Positions 55,691 through 64,000 are shown, numbered from the stretch's first letter. The stretch is 64,000 bases of DNA from Pseudomonadota bacterium (GCA_018241525.1 JAFEDR010000009.1:310001-374000); one strand, 5' to 3'. The notes: generated from the letters alone by a model not told the origin. A program made the numbers and translations.

Positions 55691-58600
55691 TCAGTTCACG
55701 GTGTAGTGGATGCGTGCCGGTGCCCGCGGCACCCGGACCTCACCGTCCTGCACGCTCGCCGGACGGTCGTTGACGGTCACGGCGCTCGCCGTCGCAAGGC
55801 CCGGCAGCCGGACCGCGAAGCCACCCGGCGGTGAGGCGGCCGCCTCGATCCGGCAGTCGACGCCACGCCCCTCGCGCCGCGCCCGGAGCGCGACCGGACC
55901 ATCCGGCGTGTGCAGGCCGCGCACCGTGAGGCCTCGGCCGGCGAGCCAGTCCGCCGGGACCCCGGCGCCGAGGACCACGGTCCGGTCCGCCTCGCGTTCG
56001 TAGGCGAAGAGGTCGAGCGCAGAACGGATGAAGTCCGAGGCCACCCAGCCGTGCGGCAGATCGCCGATGAACCGGGCCGACCGCGGGTCGCGCGTCACGA
56101 CTTCCGGCCACTGGTTCCACGGGAGCGGACGACGATCCGCCATGAAGTAGCGCAGCGCCTCGAGCGCCCGCTCCCGCTCGCCGAGGCGCACGAAGGCGCC
56201 CACGACGCGCCACTCGTACGGCGTGTAGGCGTCCCAGTCGAGGCGGCCATCGCGACGCGACACGAACCAGTCCCAGTAGCGATCGAAGGTCGCGGCCAGC
56301 AGGTCAGCCGGCAGGTCGAGCGGTCCCGTCCCTGGGGAGAGCGCCACGGTGGTCGAGGTCGCGTCGAAGTCACCGAGATCCGCCGCGCCCGGTACATAGG
56401 TGATGCCGCGGGCGGCGGTGACCGTGCGGATCGAGGCGGCGACGTCGCGAGCGAACTCGCCTCGCGCGCGCTCGTAGCGGTCGGCAAGCCGCATCTCGCC
56501 GAGCTCGCGCGCGAGGAACGCCGCGTCGGCGAGACCGCGAAGTCCCCAGAAGTCGTCCCAATAGGAATGCATCGGCTTCGCCGAATAGCCCTCGTGGCTG
56601 ATCGACGGCGGCAGGAGCCCGGCGTAGGGATCCGGCGCACCATCCGCCGCGGACGGCCGGGAGGATCGGCGCAGTTCATCGAGGTACGTCGCGGCCGCCC
56701 GGAATTGCGGCCAACTTGCGGCGACCAGCGCCCGGTCGCCGGCGCGGCGGTAGAGCTCAGCGCCCAGGAACAGGAACTCGCCGTTGCTGTCGTTCTCGGG
56801 CACGGGATCGGCGCCGCGCTCATCGACGCAGCACGGCACTTTGCCGTTCTGGAACAGATATTGCGCGTACCAGCGCAGGTACTCCTCGGGCGCGCGGCTC
56901 TCGCCGAGGCGCAGCAGCGCGCTCGACATCATCGCACCGTCGCGGATCCACGAGCGTGCGTAGGATCGCGTGCCGGGACGCAGCACGGGACCACGGCGCG
57001 ACATCAGCACGTGCGCCTCGGCCGTACGCAACGCCGCCGCGATCGACCCGACCAGCGGCGCGTCCGGTGCGTCGAGCACCGGTCCACGCAGGCGCTCGCG
57101 CCAGCGGCGCGCGGTGGATTTCTCGGCGGCCGCGAGGTCGGCCAGGCTCGACGCCCGGTCGCGCCTGCCGGCCGCGCCCCACGGCACGCGGGCACCGACC
57201 GTCAACGATCCGCCGGGCGGCAGCTCACGGTCGTAGGCCACCGCGGCACTCCCGAGGCCGTCCGCGTCATCGAGCGTCGCGAGCTCGCGCGGCGCGCGAC
57301 CCCAGTCACCGCTCAACTGCGACGGAATCGCGGCCGACTCGAACGAGTAGAGCCCGGCACGCTCCGGCGGAACGAGCAGCTCGACGCGCGGCCCGTCGTC
57401 GGTCCGCAACGCCTGCCCATCCCAGCGGATGCGGGCGAGCGGTGCCACGCCGCCGGCGATGTTCAGGAACTGTGCCGGCGGGTTCACCTGGAACGGTCGC
57501 AGCGCCAGCACGAGCCGCAGGCGGCGACTGGTTGCCGAAGAGTTTCTCAGCGTATAGCGTGCCCAGAGCGCGCCGCCGGCCGCGTCGTCAGCGAGCGCCG
57601 TGATCTCGAGCGTCCAGCCGTCGACGCGCCAGCGAACCCGCGGCAGCGGCAGGTCGCCTTCCGCGAGCTCCTGCTCGGCGGTGACGTCGCTCCAGCCGAC
57701 GACCCGGTCGCCGTCGATCACGAACGGCTCGAGACTGGGCCCGCCGACGTCGAGCTCGAGCGCGCCGTCCTCCGAAAGCAGCCCCGAATGCTCGCCGCCG
57801 TCGGTGCCGACCAGGGTCCAGTAGGACTGCTCCGTGAAGCCGCGCGGATAGTCGTGCCGCGCTCCTGACGCCGCGTAGCGCGAGACCAGCGCGTTGCGGT
57901 CGTGGCCGAATCCGGGTTCCTCGAGCGCGAGCCTTTGCAGGACGGCCCCGGGATCGGCCAGGGCGAGCCGCAAGTAGCGCGCCTCACCGTCCGGCACGGG
58001 GAACCACTCGGCGGCGGGCCCGGCGGGACCCGAGCGCCGCACCGTGGTCCAATCGCGACCATCCTGCGAAATGCTTGCGACATACGGCCATCCACGGCGT
58101 CCACCTGCCCACTCGAGCCGGATGCCACCGAACTCGCGCAGCAGCTGCCAGTCGACCGTCAATTCACAAGGAGCAGCCGCGCAGCGCCAGGCATTCGCCG
58201 GCGAGCCGTCGGGCAGCGGCACGCCCTGCACGCCGGCGGAGGCGATACCGTCCGGCCAGCTCGCCGGCGGCGGCGGCAACGACACGAGGCGGATGGCGCC
58301 GAATTCAAGGTGGCCGGCGCCGCCGCGCGACGCGCTGACGACGAACTGCAGACGCTGCGCGTGCCGCAGGCGGCGATCGGTCGTCGGGCCCCACGCGAAC
58401 TGGATCTCGCGGCGACGGATCCGGAGCAGCTGGCCGTCGGGCTTCGGGACGAAGTGCCGGATCCGGTACCACCAGACGTTCTCGCCACTCGCATCGACGA
58501 ACTTCACTTCCAGGTCGTTGCCGGCAAGGTCGCCGGCGACCGGAACGTCGAGCTCGAAGTTCTCCGGCAGCTCGAGCGCCAGCGAGCGATCCGCCGCGGC

Positions 58601-58819
58601 GTAGCCTGCGCGGGCGTTGAAGTCGAAGTCGAGTCGCAGCCGCGCGGGCGTACCCGCCGGCGCCGGCGCGAGACGGGCCGTCACGTCGTCCGAGGCGAGC
58701 GCGCGCCACGCGGCGGGCGCCGCGAGATCGTCGAGGAGGCGAACCGTCTCCTCCGCTCGCGTCGCGGGCGCGGCCAGCAGCACCGCCGAGAGCCCTGCGA
58801 GGATGCGTAGCAATGCCAC
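55691..58819 (-). CDS. Exported alpha/alpha-barrel glycan-active protein with discoidin-like domain, family unclear
   Basis: The 1042-residue protein has a signal peptide (about 1-22, ATRAEE). An N-terminal jelly roll (about 60-180) is followed by an F5/8-type discoidin-like domain (about 185-290; IRLEWAGGRRGWPYVASISQDG). A beta-sandwich (about 320-560) leads into an alpha/alpha-barrel (about 580-950) containing RSYARSWIRDGAMMSSALLR, PENDSNGEFLF and DWDAYTPYEWRVVGAF. The conserved acidic residues suggest a glycoside hydrolase or transglycosylase, but I cannot assign a CAZy family. It lies between the ABC permeases and the GH94 gene (3- and 9-base gaps), so it probably trims the operon's glucan in the periplasm. 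It is the least understood member of the operon. Confidence 0.7.
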   Translation of the reverse strand: MALLRILAGLSAVLLAAPATRAEETVRLLDDLAAPAAWRALASDDVTARLAPAPAGTPARLRLDFDFNARAGYAAADRSLALELPENFELDVPVAGDLAGNDLEVKFVDASGENVWWYRIRHFVPKPDGQLLRIRRREIQFAWGPTTDRRLRHAQRLQFVVSASRGGAGHLEFGAIRLVSLPPPPASWPDGIASAGVQGVPLPDGSPANAWRCAAAPCELTVDWQLLREFGGIRLEWAGGRRGWPYVASISQDGRDWTTVRRSGPAGPAAEWFPVPDGEARYLRLALADPGAVLQRLALEEPGFGHDRNALVSRYAASGARHDYPRGFTEQSYWTLVGTDGGEHSGLLSEDGALELDVGGPSLEPFVIDGDRVVGWSDVTAEQELAEGDLPLPRVRWRVDGWTLEITALADDAAGGALWARYTLRNSSATSRRLRLVLALRPFQVNPPAQFLNIAGGVAPLARIRWDGQALRTDDGPRVELLVPPERAGLYSFESAAIPSQLSGDWGRAPRELATLDDADGLGSAAVAYDRELPPGGSLTVGARVPWGAAGRRDRASSLADLAAAEKSTARRWRERLRGPVLDAPDAPLVGSIAAALRTAEAHVLMSRRGPVLRPGTRSYARSWIRDGAMMSSALLRLGESRAPEEYLRWYAQYLFQNGKVPCCVDERGADPVPENDSNGEFLFLGAELYRRAGDRALVAASWPQFRAAATYLDELRRSSRPSAADGAPDPYAGLLPPSISHEGYSAKPMHSYWDDFWGLRGLADAAFLARELGEMRLADRYERARGEFARDVAASIRTVTAARGITYVPGAADLGDFDATSTTVALSPGTGPLDLPADLLAATFDRYWDWFVSRRDGRLDWDAYTPYEWRVVGAFVRLGERERALEALRYFMADRRPLPWNQWPEVVTRDPRSARFIGDLPHGWVASDFIRSALDLFAYEREADRTVVLGAGVPADWLAGRGLTVRGLHTPDGPVALRARREGRGVDCRIEAAASPPGGFAVRLPGLATASAVTVNDRPASVQDGEVRVPRAPARIHYTVN

Positions 58820-58822
58820 CGG

Positions 58823-59644
58823 TCAGCCCTTCACCGCGCCGGCGGTCAGGCCCTGCATGTAATAGCGCTGCAGGGCGAGGAACAGTGCCAGCACCGGCAC
58901 GACCGTGACGACCGAGCCCGCCATCATCAGCTCGCTGTCCTGCACGTGCTCGCGCGACAGCGAGGCGAGCGCGACGGGCAGCGTGTAGCGGTCACCGTCG
59001 TTGAGCACGATCAGTGGCCAGAGGAAGTCGTTCCAGGCGCCGAGGAAGGTGAACACCGCGAGCGTCACCAGGATCGGCGTCAGCAGCGGCAGCACGATGC
59101 GGCGGAAGATCGTCAGCTCGCCCGCGCCGTCGATCCGCGCGGCGTCCAAGAGCTCGTCCGGCACGGTCAGCGCGGCCTGGCGGACGAGGAAGATGCTGAA
59201 GACGCCGGCCAATGACGGCACCAGCACGCCGGCCAGCGTATTGACGAGACCGAGCGACTTCAGCATCAGGAAGAGCGGCAGCATCGCGACCTGCGCCGGG
59301 ATCACCAGTGCCCCGACCAGGATCTGCTGGACTCGCTGCCGGCCCGGAAAGTCGAGTTTGGCGAACGCGTAGCCCGCCGCAACGTTGAACGTCAGCGCCA
59401 GCAGCGTGGCCGAGGTCGCAATCACGAGGCTGTTGAGGAGCTGGCGACCGATGCCGGCGTGCGCGAAGAGCTCCCGGTAGTTCGCGAGCGTGGGCCGCGA
59501 CGGCCAGAGCGGCGGCGGATAGGTGCTCGACTGCCCGGCCGGCATCAGCGACGCCGCGAACATCCAGAAGAGTGGGAACAGCGTCAGCGCGGCCACCACC
59601 AGCAGGGCGCCGTTCACGAGCCACGTGGCCGGACGACGTCTCAT
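58823..59644 (-). CDS. Carbohydrate ABC transporter permease (MalG-like)
   Basis: The ATG at 59644 overlaps the preceding permease stop by four bases. The 273-residue protein has six hydrophobic helices and the EAA-type loop DAARIDGAGELTIFRRIVLPLL that docks the ATPase. The ending YYMQGLTAGAVKG is typical of MalG/LacG-like sugar permeases. It pairs with the permease at 59641-60516. No ATP-binding subunit is encoded in the operon, so a shared MsmK/UgpC-type ATPase from elsewhere is expected. Confidence 0.93.
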   Translation of the reverse strand: MRRRPATWLVNGALLVVAALTLFPLFWMFAASLMPAGQSSTYPPPLWPSRPTLANYRELFAHAGIGRQLLNSLVIATSATLLALTFNVAAGYAFAKLDFPGRQRVQQILVGALVIPAQVAMLPLFLMLKSLGLVNTLAGVLVPSLAGVFSIFLVRQAALTVPDELLDAARIDGAGELTIFRRIVLPLLTPILVTLAVFTFLGAWNDFLWPLIVLNDGDRYTLPVALASLSREHVQDSELMMAGSVVTVVPVLALFLALQRYYMQGLTAGAVKG

Positions 59645-60516
59645 GCCGCCGCCTGGCGCCCAAGCCGCATCTGCAGCGCGGTCGCCGCAAACATCATCAG
59701 GAACAGCACGAACGCCACCGCCGAGGCGCGTCCAAGGTTCCACCACTTGAACCCTTCCTCGTACAGCAGGTAGAGCACGCTGAGCGTGCTCTGCCCCGGG
59801 CCGCCGAGCGTCATCACGTACGGCTCGGCGAACAGCTGGAAGTACCCCGCCACCGTCATGATGCTGACGAACAGCAGCGTCGGGCCGAGCATCGGCAGCG
59901 TGATCCGCAGGAACTGCTGCCCGGCACCGGCGCCGTCCAGCTCCGCCGCCTCGTACAGGTCCTCCGGAATGTTCTGCAGCGCCGCGAGGACGATCACCAT
60001 GTTGTAGCCGAAGTTCTTCCAGACCGCGAACAGGATGATCGCGGGCATCGCGAAGTGCGGGTCGCCGAGCCAGTCGATCGGCGCGAAGCCGAGCTTGCCG
60101 AGGCCGTAGTTGATGAGCCCGTAGCGCGTATGGAGCAGATAGCGCCAGATGACGGCGACCGCGACCACGGTGGTCACGACCGGCGCGAAGAGCGCCGTCC
60201 GGAACAGTCCGCGGCAGCGCGCCAGGCGGGAATGCACCAGCACCGCCGTGCCCACCGAGACCGCCAGCGACAGCGGCACGCCCACCACGGTGAAATAGAG
60301 CGTGTTGCCGAGCGCCTGCCAGAAGAGCGGGTTGCCGAGCAGCTGCACGTAGTTGCGCAGCCCGACGAAGCGCAGGTAACCGCTGTCGGCGAGCGCATAG
60401 AGGTCGAAATCCGTGAGGCTCAGCGCGAGCGCCGCCAGCACCGGCAGGAAGAAGAAGACCGCGATGACGACCAGCGCCGGTGCGGCGAGCAGCAGGCCTG
60501 CCTGGGCGCGCGTCAT
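59641..60516 (-). CDS. Carbohydrate ABC transporter permease (MalF-like)
   Basis: The ATG at 60516 overlaps the binding-protein stop by four bases. The 291-residue protein has six helices, the EAA loop EAAELDGAGAGQQFLRITLPML and the family phrase FAEPYVMTLGGPGQST. It forms the inner-membrane channel with the MalG-like partner. Coupling by four-base overlaps on both sides indicates fixed stoichiometry with the binding protein and second permease. Confidence 0.93.
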   Translation of the reverse strand: MTRAQAGLLLAAPALVVIAVFFFLPVLAALALSLTDFDLYALADSGYLRFVGLRNYVQLLGNPLFWQALGNTLYFTVVGVPLSLAVSVGTAVLVHSRLARCRGLFRTALFAPVVTTVVAVAVIWRYLLHTRYGLINYGLGKLGFAPIDWLGDPHFAMPAIILFAVWKNFGYNMVIVLAALQNIPEDLYEAAELDGAGAGQQFLRITLPMLGPTLLFVSIMTVAGYFQLFAEPYVMTLGGPGQSTLSVLYLLYEEGFKWWNLGRASAVAFVLFLMMFAATALQMRLGRQAAA

Positions 60517-61778
60517 AGCAGCTTGCCCTCGGCCGCGAGCTCGCGGCGCTTGGCGAGGATCCGGTCGGCGCGCGCATTGAGCTCGACCGCACCCTCGTGC
60601 ACCGTGAACTCCCCGCGCACCACGCGCTCGGCGACGATGCGCATCTCGGTGACGATCTGCTCCCACTCCGGCACGCGAGGCGTTGGCCGGGCGCGCTCGA
60701 GCTGGTCGCGGAATGCGCGGGCGAACGGGTCCTGCGCGAGCGCCGGCGCTGCCCAGGCTGACCGGCGCGGCGGCAGGTCGCCGGTCAGCTGGTGGAAGCG
60801 CTGCTGTACCGCCGGCCGGGACAGGTATTCGATCAATTGCCAGGCCTCGGCCTGGTGCCGCGAACGGCGGAAGATCGACAGGCTCGCGCCGCCGGCGATC
60901 GACGCGCCGGGACCTTCCGGCCCGGGCAGCGGCGCCGTCATCCAGCGCCCGGTGAGTTCCGGCGGCAGGCGACGCTGGAATTCGCCGATGTTCCAGGGCC
61001 CGCTGATGTAGAACGTGAAATAGCCCTTGCCGAACTCGGTCCAGACGTTCGCAATCTGGGCGTTGCCCACGGGCGGGGCGTAGTGATCGCGGAACATCCC
61101 GACGTAGAAGTCGAGCGTCCGCTCGAATCCCGGGTTCGTGAAGTTGCCGCGCAACCCGCCGTCGGCGAGCAGCGGCTCGGGTTGCTGCAGCGCGAGAGCG
61201 AGCAGCGGCTCGAATTCGTTGAGCGGCAGCAACACCCCGAAGCGCTCGCCGTGGCTGCGCGCCGCAATCGCGGCGAGCACCTGGCGCCACTCGGCCCACG
61301 AGCGCGGTGGTTCCGCGAAACCCGCCTCGTGCAGCAGGTCGCTGCGGTAGAAGAGCAGACGCGTATCCACGTACCAGGGCACGCCGTAGGCGGCCTCACG
61401 GATCAGGTTCGTCTGCCAGATGCCCTCGAAGTAGTCGGCACGGTCGATGGCTGGCGTCGCCGCAAGCCGGGCGTCTAGCGGCTCGAGCGCGCGCAGCGCG
61501 ACGAGTTCCGGGATCCAGGTGTTGCCGAGCTGGCAGAGATCCGGCGTTGCGTCGCCGGCCACGGCCGTCAGCAGCTTCTCGTGGGCCGCGGTCCACGGCA
61601 GTTGCTCGATACGCACGCGCAGTCCCGGATGCTCGCGTTCGAAGTCTGGCAGCAGCGCCGCCAGCACCTCGCTCTCGCGACCCATGGCCCAGAAGCGCAG
61701 CTCCGTGACGTCGCGGTGCCCGCCGCAGCCGGATACCGCGAGCAGCACGAGCAGCAGGGCGGCGTGCGTGCGCCGCAT
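60513..61778 (-). CDS. Sugar-binding lipoprotein of ABC transporter
   Basis: The 421-residue protein has a lipobox (LLAVSGC, Cys18) and the fold of family 1 extracellular solute-binding proteins: WAMGRESEVLAALLPDFE, PDLCQLGNTWIPELVAL, GVPWYVDTRLLFYRSDLL and FYISGPWNIGEF. Its ATG shares one base with the GH144 stop (TGATG at 61776-61780), so translation is coupled to the glucanase. It should deliver oligosaccharides from the periplasm to the two permeases encoded downstream. In this operon sophoro-oligosaccharides are the likely ligand, by inference. Confidence 0.92.
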   Translation of the reverse strand: MRRTHAALLLVLLAVSGCGGHRDVTELRFWAMGRESEVLAALLPDFEREHPGLRVRIEQLPWTAAHEKLLTAVAGDATPDLCQLGNTWIPELVALRALEPLDARLAATPAIDRADYFEGIWQTNLIREAAYGVPWYVDTRLLFYRSDLLHEAGFAEPPRSWAEWRQVLAAIAARSHGERFGVLLPLNEFEPLLALALQQPEPLLADGGLRGNFTNPGFERTLDFYVGMFRDHYAPPVGNAQIANVWTEFGKGYFTFYISGPWNIGEFQRRLPPELTGRWMTAPLPGPEGPGASIAGGASLSIFRRSRHQAEAWQLIEYLSRPAVQQRFHQLTGDLPPRRSAWAAPALAQDPFARAFRDQLERARPTPRVPEWEQIVTEMRIVAERVVRGEFTVHEGAVELNARADRILAKRRELAAEGKLL

Positions 61779-63220
61779 CAGTCACCCCCCAGCCAGCCGC
61801 CGCGGAACCCGGCGCGTTCGAGCCCGCGCCGCACGTACGGGTTGGCTCGCATCAGCCGCCAGACGAGCCCGCTGCGGAAATTCTCGACCATCGCGATGAT
61901 CGGACCCTGGTCGAGGCCGAGGTAACGGTCGTCGAACCAGCCCGCACCCGCGATCAGGTGTCCCTGCGTGATCGGCGCGCCCGGCTCCAGGCTCGGGTTG
62001 AAGGCGTCCACGAAGCCATACCGCCCGTAAAGGTCGCTGCCGTGCCGGGTGGCCATCTCCGTGATCGCCGGCAGCACGATCTCCGGCGCAAACGGCAGCG
62101 AGGCGATGGCACCCGTCGGGGCGAGCGTACCGTCGTCGTAGTTGGCGGCACCGCCGACGCCGCGCGCGGCGTAGCCGCGGAACACGCGCTCCTCTCCGTG
62201 ATACACGAGCCGCATGCCGCCCGGGCCATTGCAGGCGGTGAGGCCGAACAGCGTCGCGCCGTAGCCGCGCCAGCCGAGCGGATTGGCGATCGCATAGGCC
62301 TGCTGGGCGTAGGTGGCACGGCGGCTGTTCTGGAAGTAGTCGCTGCCGTGCGCGCGCATGAAGTCGTCCCGGATGCCCCGGAAGTCGATCCAGACGTGCG
62401 AGAACTGGTGGATGAAGAGCGAGGGGAACGCGAGGTACGTTTGCCCGTATTCCGTGTGCCAGTGCCGGTCGTAGCTCGAGGCCCATGCCGGCCAGGCGGC
62501 GTCAGGCAGCGGCGAGCTCGGCGAACCGAGCCCGAGCACGTACAGAATCATCGCCTCGTTGTAGCCGCGCCAGCGCATCGGGTGATAGCCCGCTTCCGGC
62601 GTCCAGCCAAGCGCGACGAGTCCTTCGGCATCCGCGGCCCACTGCCATTCGACGCGGCGATAGAGTTCGTCCGCGAGGCGTCGCAGCTCTGACTCCTGTT
62701 CGCCCGAGCCGTCGAAGTACTGCGCCGCGGCGAGTACCCCGGCCATCAGCAGCGCCGTGTCGATGGTGGACAGCTCGGTTTGCTGGTGGCGCAGACCCGT
62801 GCGCATGTCGAGGAAGTGATAGAAGAAGCCGTGGTAGCCCGCGAACCCCCTGGCCGACGGCCCCTGCGGCGCATCGTGCAGGAAGCGGATCGTCGTCAGC
62901 GCCCGCGCCGCGGCGGCCGCGCGACTGACGTAACCCCGCTCCACCGCGATCGGATAGGCCGTCAGCGCGAAGCCCACCGCCGCGATGCTCGCGAACGGGC
63001 CGCCCGGGAAGCTGTCCGGGACGAGTCCGTTGTCCGGATTGGCGCTCGCCCAGAAGTAGTCGAACGTGCGCCGCTCAATGTCCCCGAGCAGGTCTTCGGT
63101 TGCCACGGAGAGCGTGGGCTCGCGCTGCGACGGCTGGCCGACGCAGCCCGCGAGGCCCGCGATCATGAGGGCCAGGACGGGCAGCAGGCGCTGCGGACAA
63201 CGGTGACGGCGGCGGATCAC
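61778..63220 (-). CDS. GH144-type endo-beta-1,2-glucanase lipoprotein
   Basis: The 480-residue protein has a lipobox (GLAGC, Cys26), so it is an anchored lipoprotein. The catalytic alpha/alpha-barrel belongs to the Pfam 'glycoamylase' family PF10091, now largely classified as GH144 endo-beta-1,2-glucanases. Matching phrases include ERRTFDYFWASANPDNGLVPD, RGYNEAMILYVLGLGSP, WIDFRGIRDDFMR, GFVDAFNPS and the C-terminal LGLDQGPIIAMVENFRSG. Older annotation calls such proteins glucoamylases. Its operon partners (sugar ABC genes, GH94, GH1) fit a path from beta-1,2-glucan to glucose 1-phosphate. The stop shares one base with the binding-protein ATG. Confidence 0.87.
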   Translation of the reverse strand: MIRRRHRCPQRLLPVLALMIAGLAGCVGQPSQREPTLSVATEDLLGDIERRTFDYFWASANPDNGLVPDSFPGGPFASIAAVGFALTAYPIAVERGYVSRAAAAARALTTIRFLHDAPQGPSARGFAGYHGFFYHFLDMRTGLRHQQTELSTIDTALLMAGVLAAAQYFDGSGEQESELRRLADELYRRVEWQWAADAEGLVALGWTPEAGYHPMRWRGYNEAMILYVLGLGSPSSPLPDAAWPAWASSYDRHWHTEYGQTYLAFPSLFIHQFSHVWIDFRGIRDDFMRAHGSDYFQNSRRATYAQQAYAIANPLGWRGYGATLFGLTACNGPGGMRLVYHGEERVFRGYAARGVGGAANYDDGTLAPTGAIASLPFAPEIVLPAITEMATRHGSDLYGRYGFVDAFNPSLEPGAPITQGHLIAGAGWFDDRYLGLDQGPIIAMVENFRSGLVWRLMRANPYVRRGLERAGFRGGWLGGD

Positions 63221-63233
63221 GCGCGTTGTTCCG

Positions 63234-64000
63234 CTACGGCGGAGGAGCCGCGAAGTGTCGCGCGATGTACTGCTCGTGGGTCGGCATGGCGTCCACGCAA
63301 TTCCGGATCACCGCGCGCACGCCGGTCACGAGCTCGGCGAGTTCCTTCTCCGGGATGAGATCGACGGCCGGGTGGTAGCCCTGCGGCGCGCAGTGCTGGC
63401 CCAGCATCACCTGCACCCAGCTCGTGATCGCGAACATTTCATCGGCATCCCGGAAGAAGCGCCCGCTGTCCTTGAAGAGCCGGATATTCTCCGCGAGTTG
63501 CGGCGGGACCTCGATCTGCGCGCAATGGCGCCAGAACGGCGTGTCGCGTCGTTCCGTTGCGACATAGTGGAGGATCAGGAAGTCGCGAATGCGCTCGAAT
63601 TCGAACGCCGCCTGGCGGTTGTACCGATCGATCACGACCGGGCTGAAGGTGCGGTCCGGGAGCAGATTGATGAGCCTGCCGACACCCGACTGGATCAGGT
63701 AGATGCTGGTCGACTCGAGTGGCTCCATGAAGCCGCTGGCAAGGCCGATCGCGACGCAGTTCTTGTTCCAGAACTTGCGGCGCGTGCCGGTCGTGAATCG
63801 GAGGACGCGAGGTTCGGCCAGCGGCTTACCGTCAAGATTTGCCAGCAGCGTGGCTCGCGCCTCGTCGTCGCCCAGGAAGGCGCTCGAGTAGACGAGCCCG
63901 TTGCCCGTCCGGTGCTGCAGCGGAATGCGCCATTGCCAGCCCGCCTGGCGCGCGGTCGAGCGGGTGTACGGCGTCGGCGGCCCGACCTTCTCCGTCGGCA
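63234..64000 (-). CDS. Tryptophan-halogenase-family flavoprotein (N-terminus beyond window edge)
   Basis: The reverse-strand frame is open from the right edge to a stop at 63234 and shows 255 residues of the C-terminal part. Diagnostic phrases are [20 protein letters not shown] (the WxWxIP-type region), [20 protein letters not shown] (FAD and substrate region) and [20 protein letters not shown]. The FAD-binding start lies outside the window. The stop is 13 bases before the GH144 start, so it is co-transcribed with the glucan genes. Proteins of this family are frequent in TonB-receptor/glycan loci of Caulobacter and Xanthomonads, where halogenation is not established. No natural-product genes are adjacent. 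Confidence 0.88.
   Translation of the reverse strand, partial: PTEKVGPPTPYTRSTARQAGWQWRIPLQHRTGNGLVYSSAFLGDDEARATLLANLDGKPLAEPRVLRFTTGTRRKFWNKNCVAIGLASGFMEPLESTSIYLIQSGVGRLINLLPDRTFSPVVIDRYNRQAAFEFERIRDFLILHYVATERRDTPFWRHCAQIEVPPQLAENIRLFKDSGRFFRDADEMFAITSWVQVMLGQHCAPQGYHPAVDLIPEKELAELVTGVRAVIRNCVDAMPTHEQYIARHFAAPPP

Noticed and set aside
63234..64000. Part of a halogenated natural-product cluster
   Set aside because: All visible neighbours are sugar transport and glycoside genes; no biosynthetic enzymes are present in the 13 kb that follow.

Overview
The window is uniformly GC-rich (roughly two thirds G+C) and densely packed. Its gene set is typical of a free-living, nutrient-scavenging gammaproteobacterium: TonB-dependent receptors, Tat/Sec-exported serine hydrolases, S8/S9/S41 peptidases, an ECF sigma pair and CysB. 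The flavour is Xanthomonadales/Nevskiales/Steroidobacter-like. That placement is inference from gene content; there is no rRNA or other phylogenetic marker here. I saw no tRNA, rRNA, CRISPR array, insertion sequence or prophage.

Layout. 1-697: a DUF2189 membrane protein, cut by the window edge. 827-4233: an ECF sigma/anti-sigma pair, a secreted subtilase and a low-complexity secreted protein. 4281-5371: a Crp/Fnr regulator divergent from a DUF2249 gene, with a near-perfect FNR-type box between them. 5392-7464: a glutathione S-transferase, a membrane protein and an exported repeat protein. 7712-25120: a large locus for D-amino-acid and peptide use. It holds a TonB-dependent receptor, two XRE-cupin regulators, DgcN (DUF1611), DgcA (dipeptide epimerase/N-acetyl-Glu racemase type), a D-aminoacylase-like amidohydrolase, an M19 dipeptidase homologue, three beta-lactamase-fold serine hydrolases, a CocE-type hydrolase and a YkvI-like transporter. 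25175-32013: a small DksA/TraR-type zinc protein, then a sulfur locus (FAD protein, two-part YeeE/YedE transporter, cysteine synthase, CysB, YeiH-type exporter, small Cys/His-rich protein). 31977-39209: an S9 peptidase, a tricorn-type S41 protease and an amidase. 39426-44957: a 1038-residue TonB-dependent receptor, CorA-type transporter, Asp/Glu racemase and a secreted unknown. 45400-48007: a two-subunit molybdenum hydroxylase of IorAB type. 48217-50894: a CPA2 antiporter overlapping a GH39 enzyme. 50910-64000 (reverse strand): one compact operon of eight genes that looks built for beta-1,2-glucan.

Two systems stand out. (i) The reverse-strand operon from 64000 to 50910 encodes a tryptophan-halogenase-family protein, a GH144-type lipoprotein (endo-beta-1,2-glucanase family), a sugar ABC binding protein with two permeases, an exported alpha/alpha-barrel protein of unclear family, a cytoplasmic GH94 enzyme resembling 1,2-beta-oligoglucan phosphorylase/the C-terminal half of NdvB, and a GH1 beta-glucosidase. 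Genes overlap by 1-4 bases or lie 3-13 bases apart. (ii) The 9.9-25 kb locus carries the two enzymes of the DgcN/DgcA D-glutamate route among exported hydrolases. Two divergent promoter regions, 6 kb apart, share a 28-bp element (24 of 28 identical). In both, a TTGACA-N16-TATACT promoter encloses the palindrome AGTTNCGNNNNCGNAACT, which I read as the operator of the neighbouring XRE-cupin regulator.

Other regulatory signals read directly: a repeated ECF-type promoter (GGAAGAAAC-N13-CGTTT) before the sigma gene and before the low-complexity gene, two perfect inverted DnaA boxes at 30181-30203, and several hairpins at convergent gene ends.
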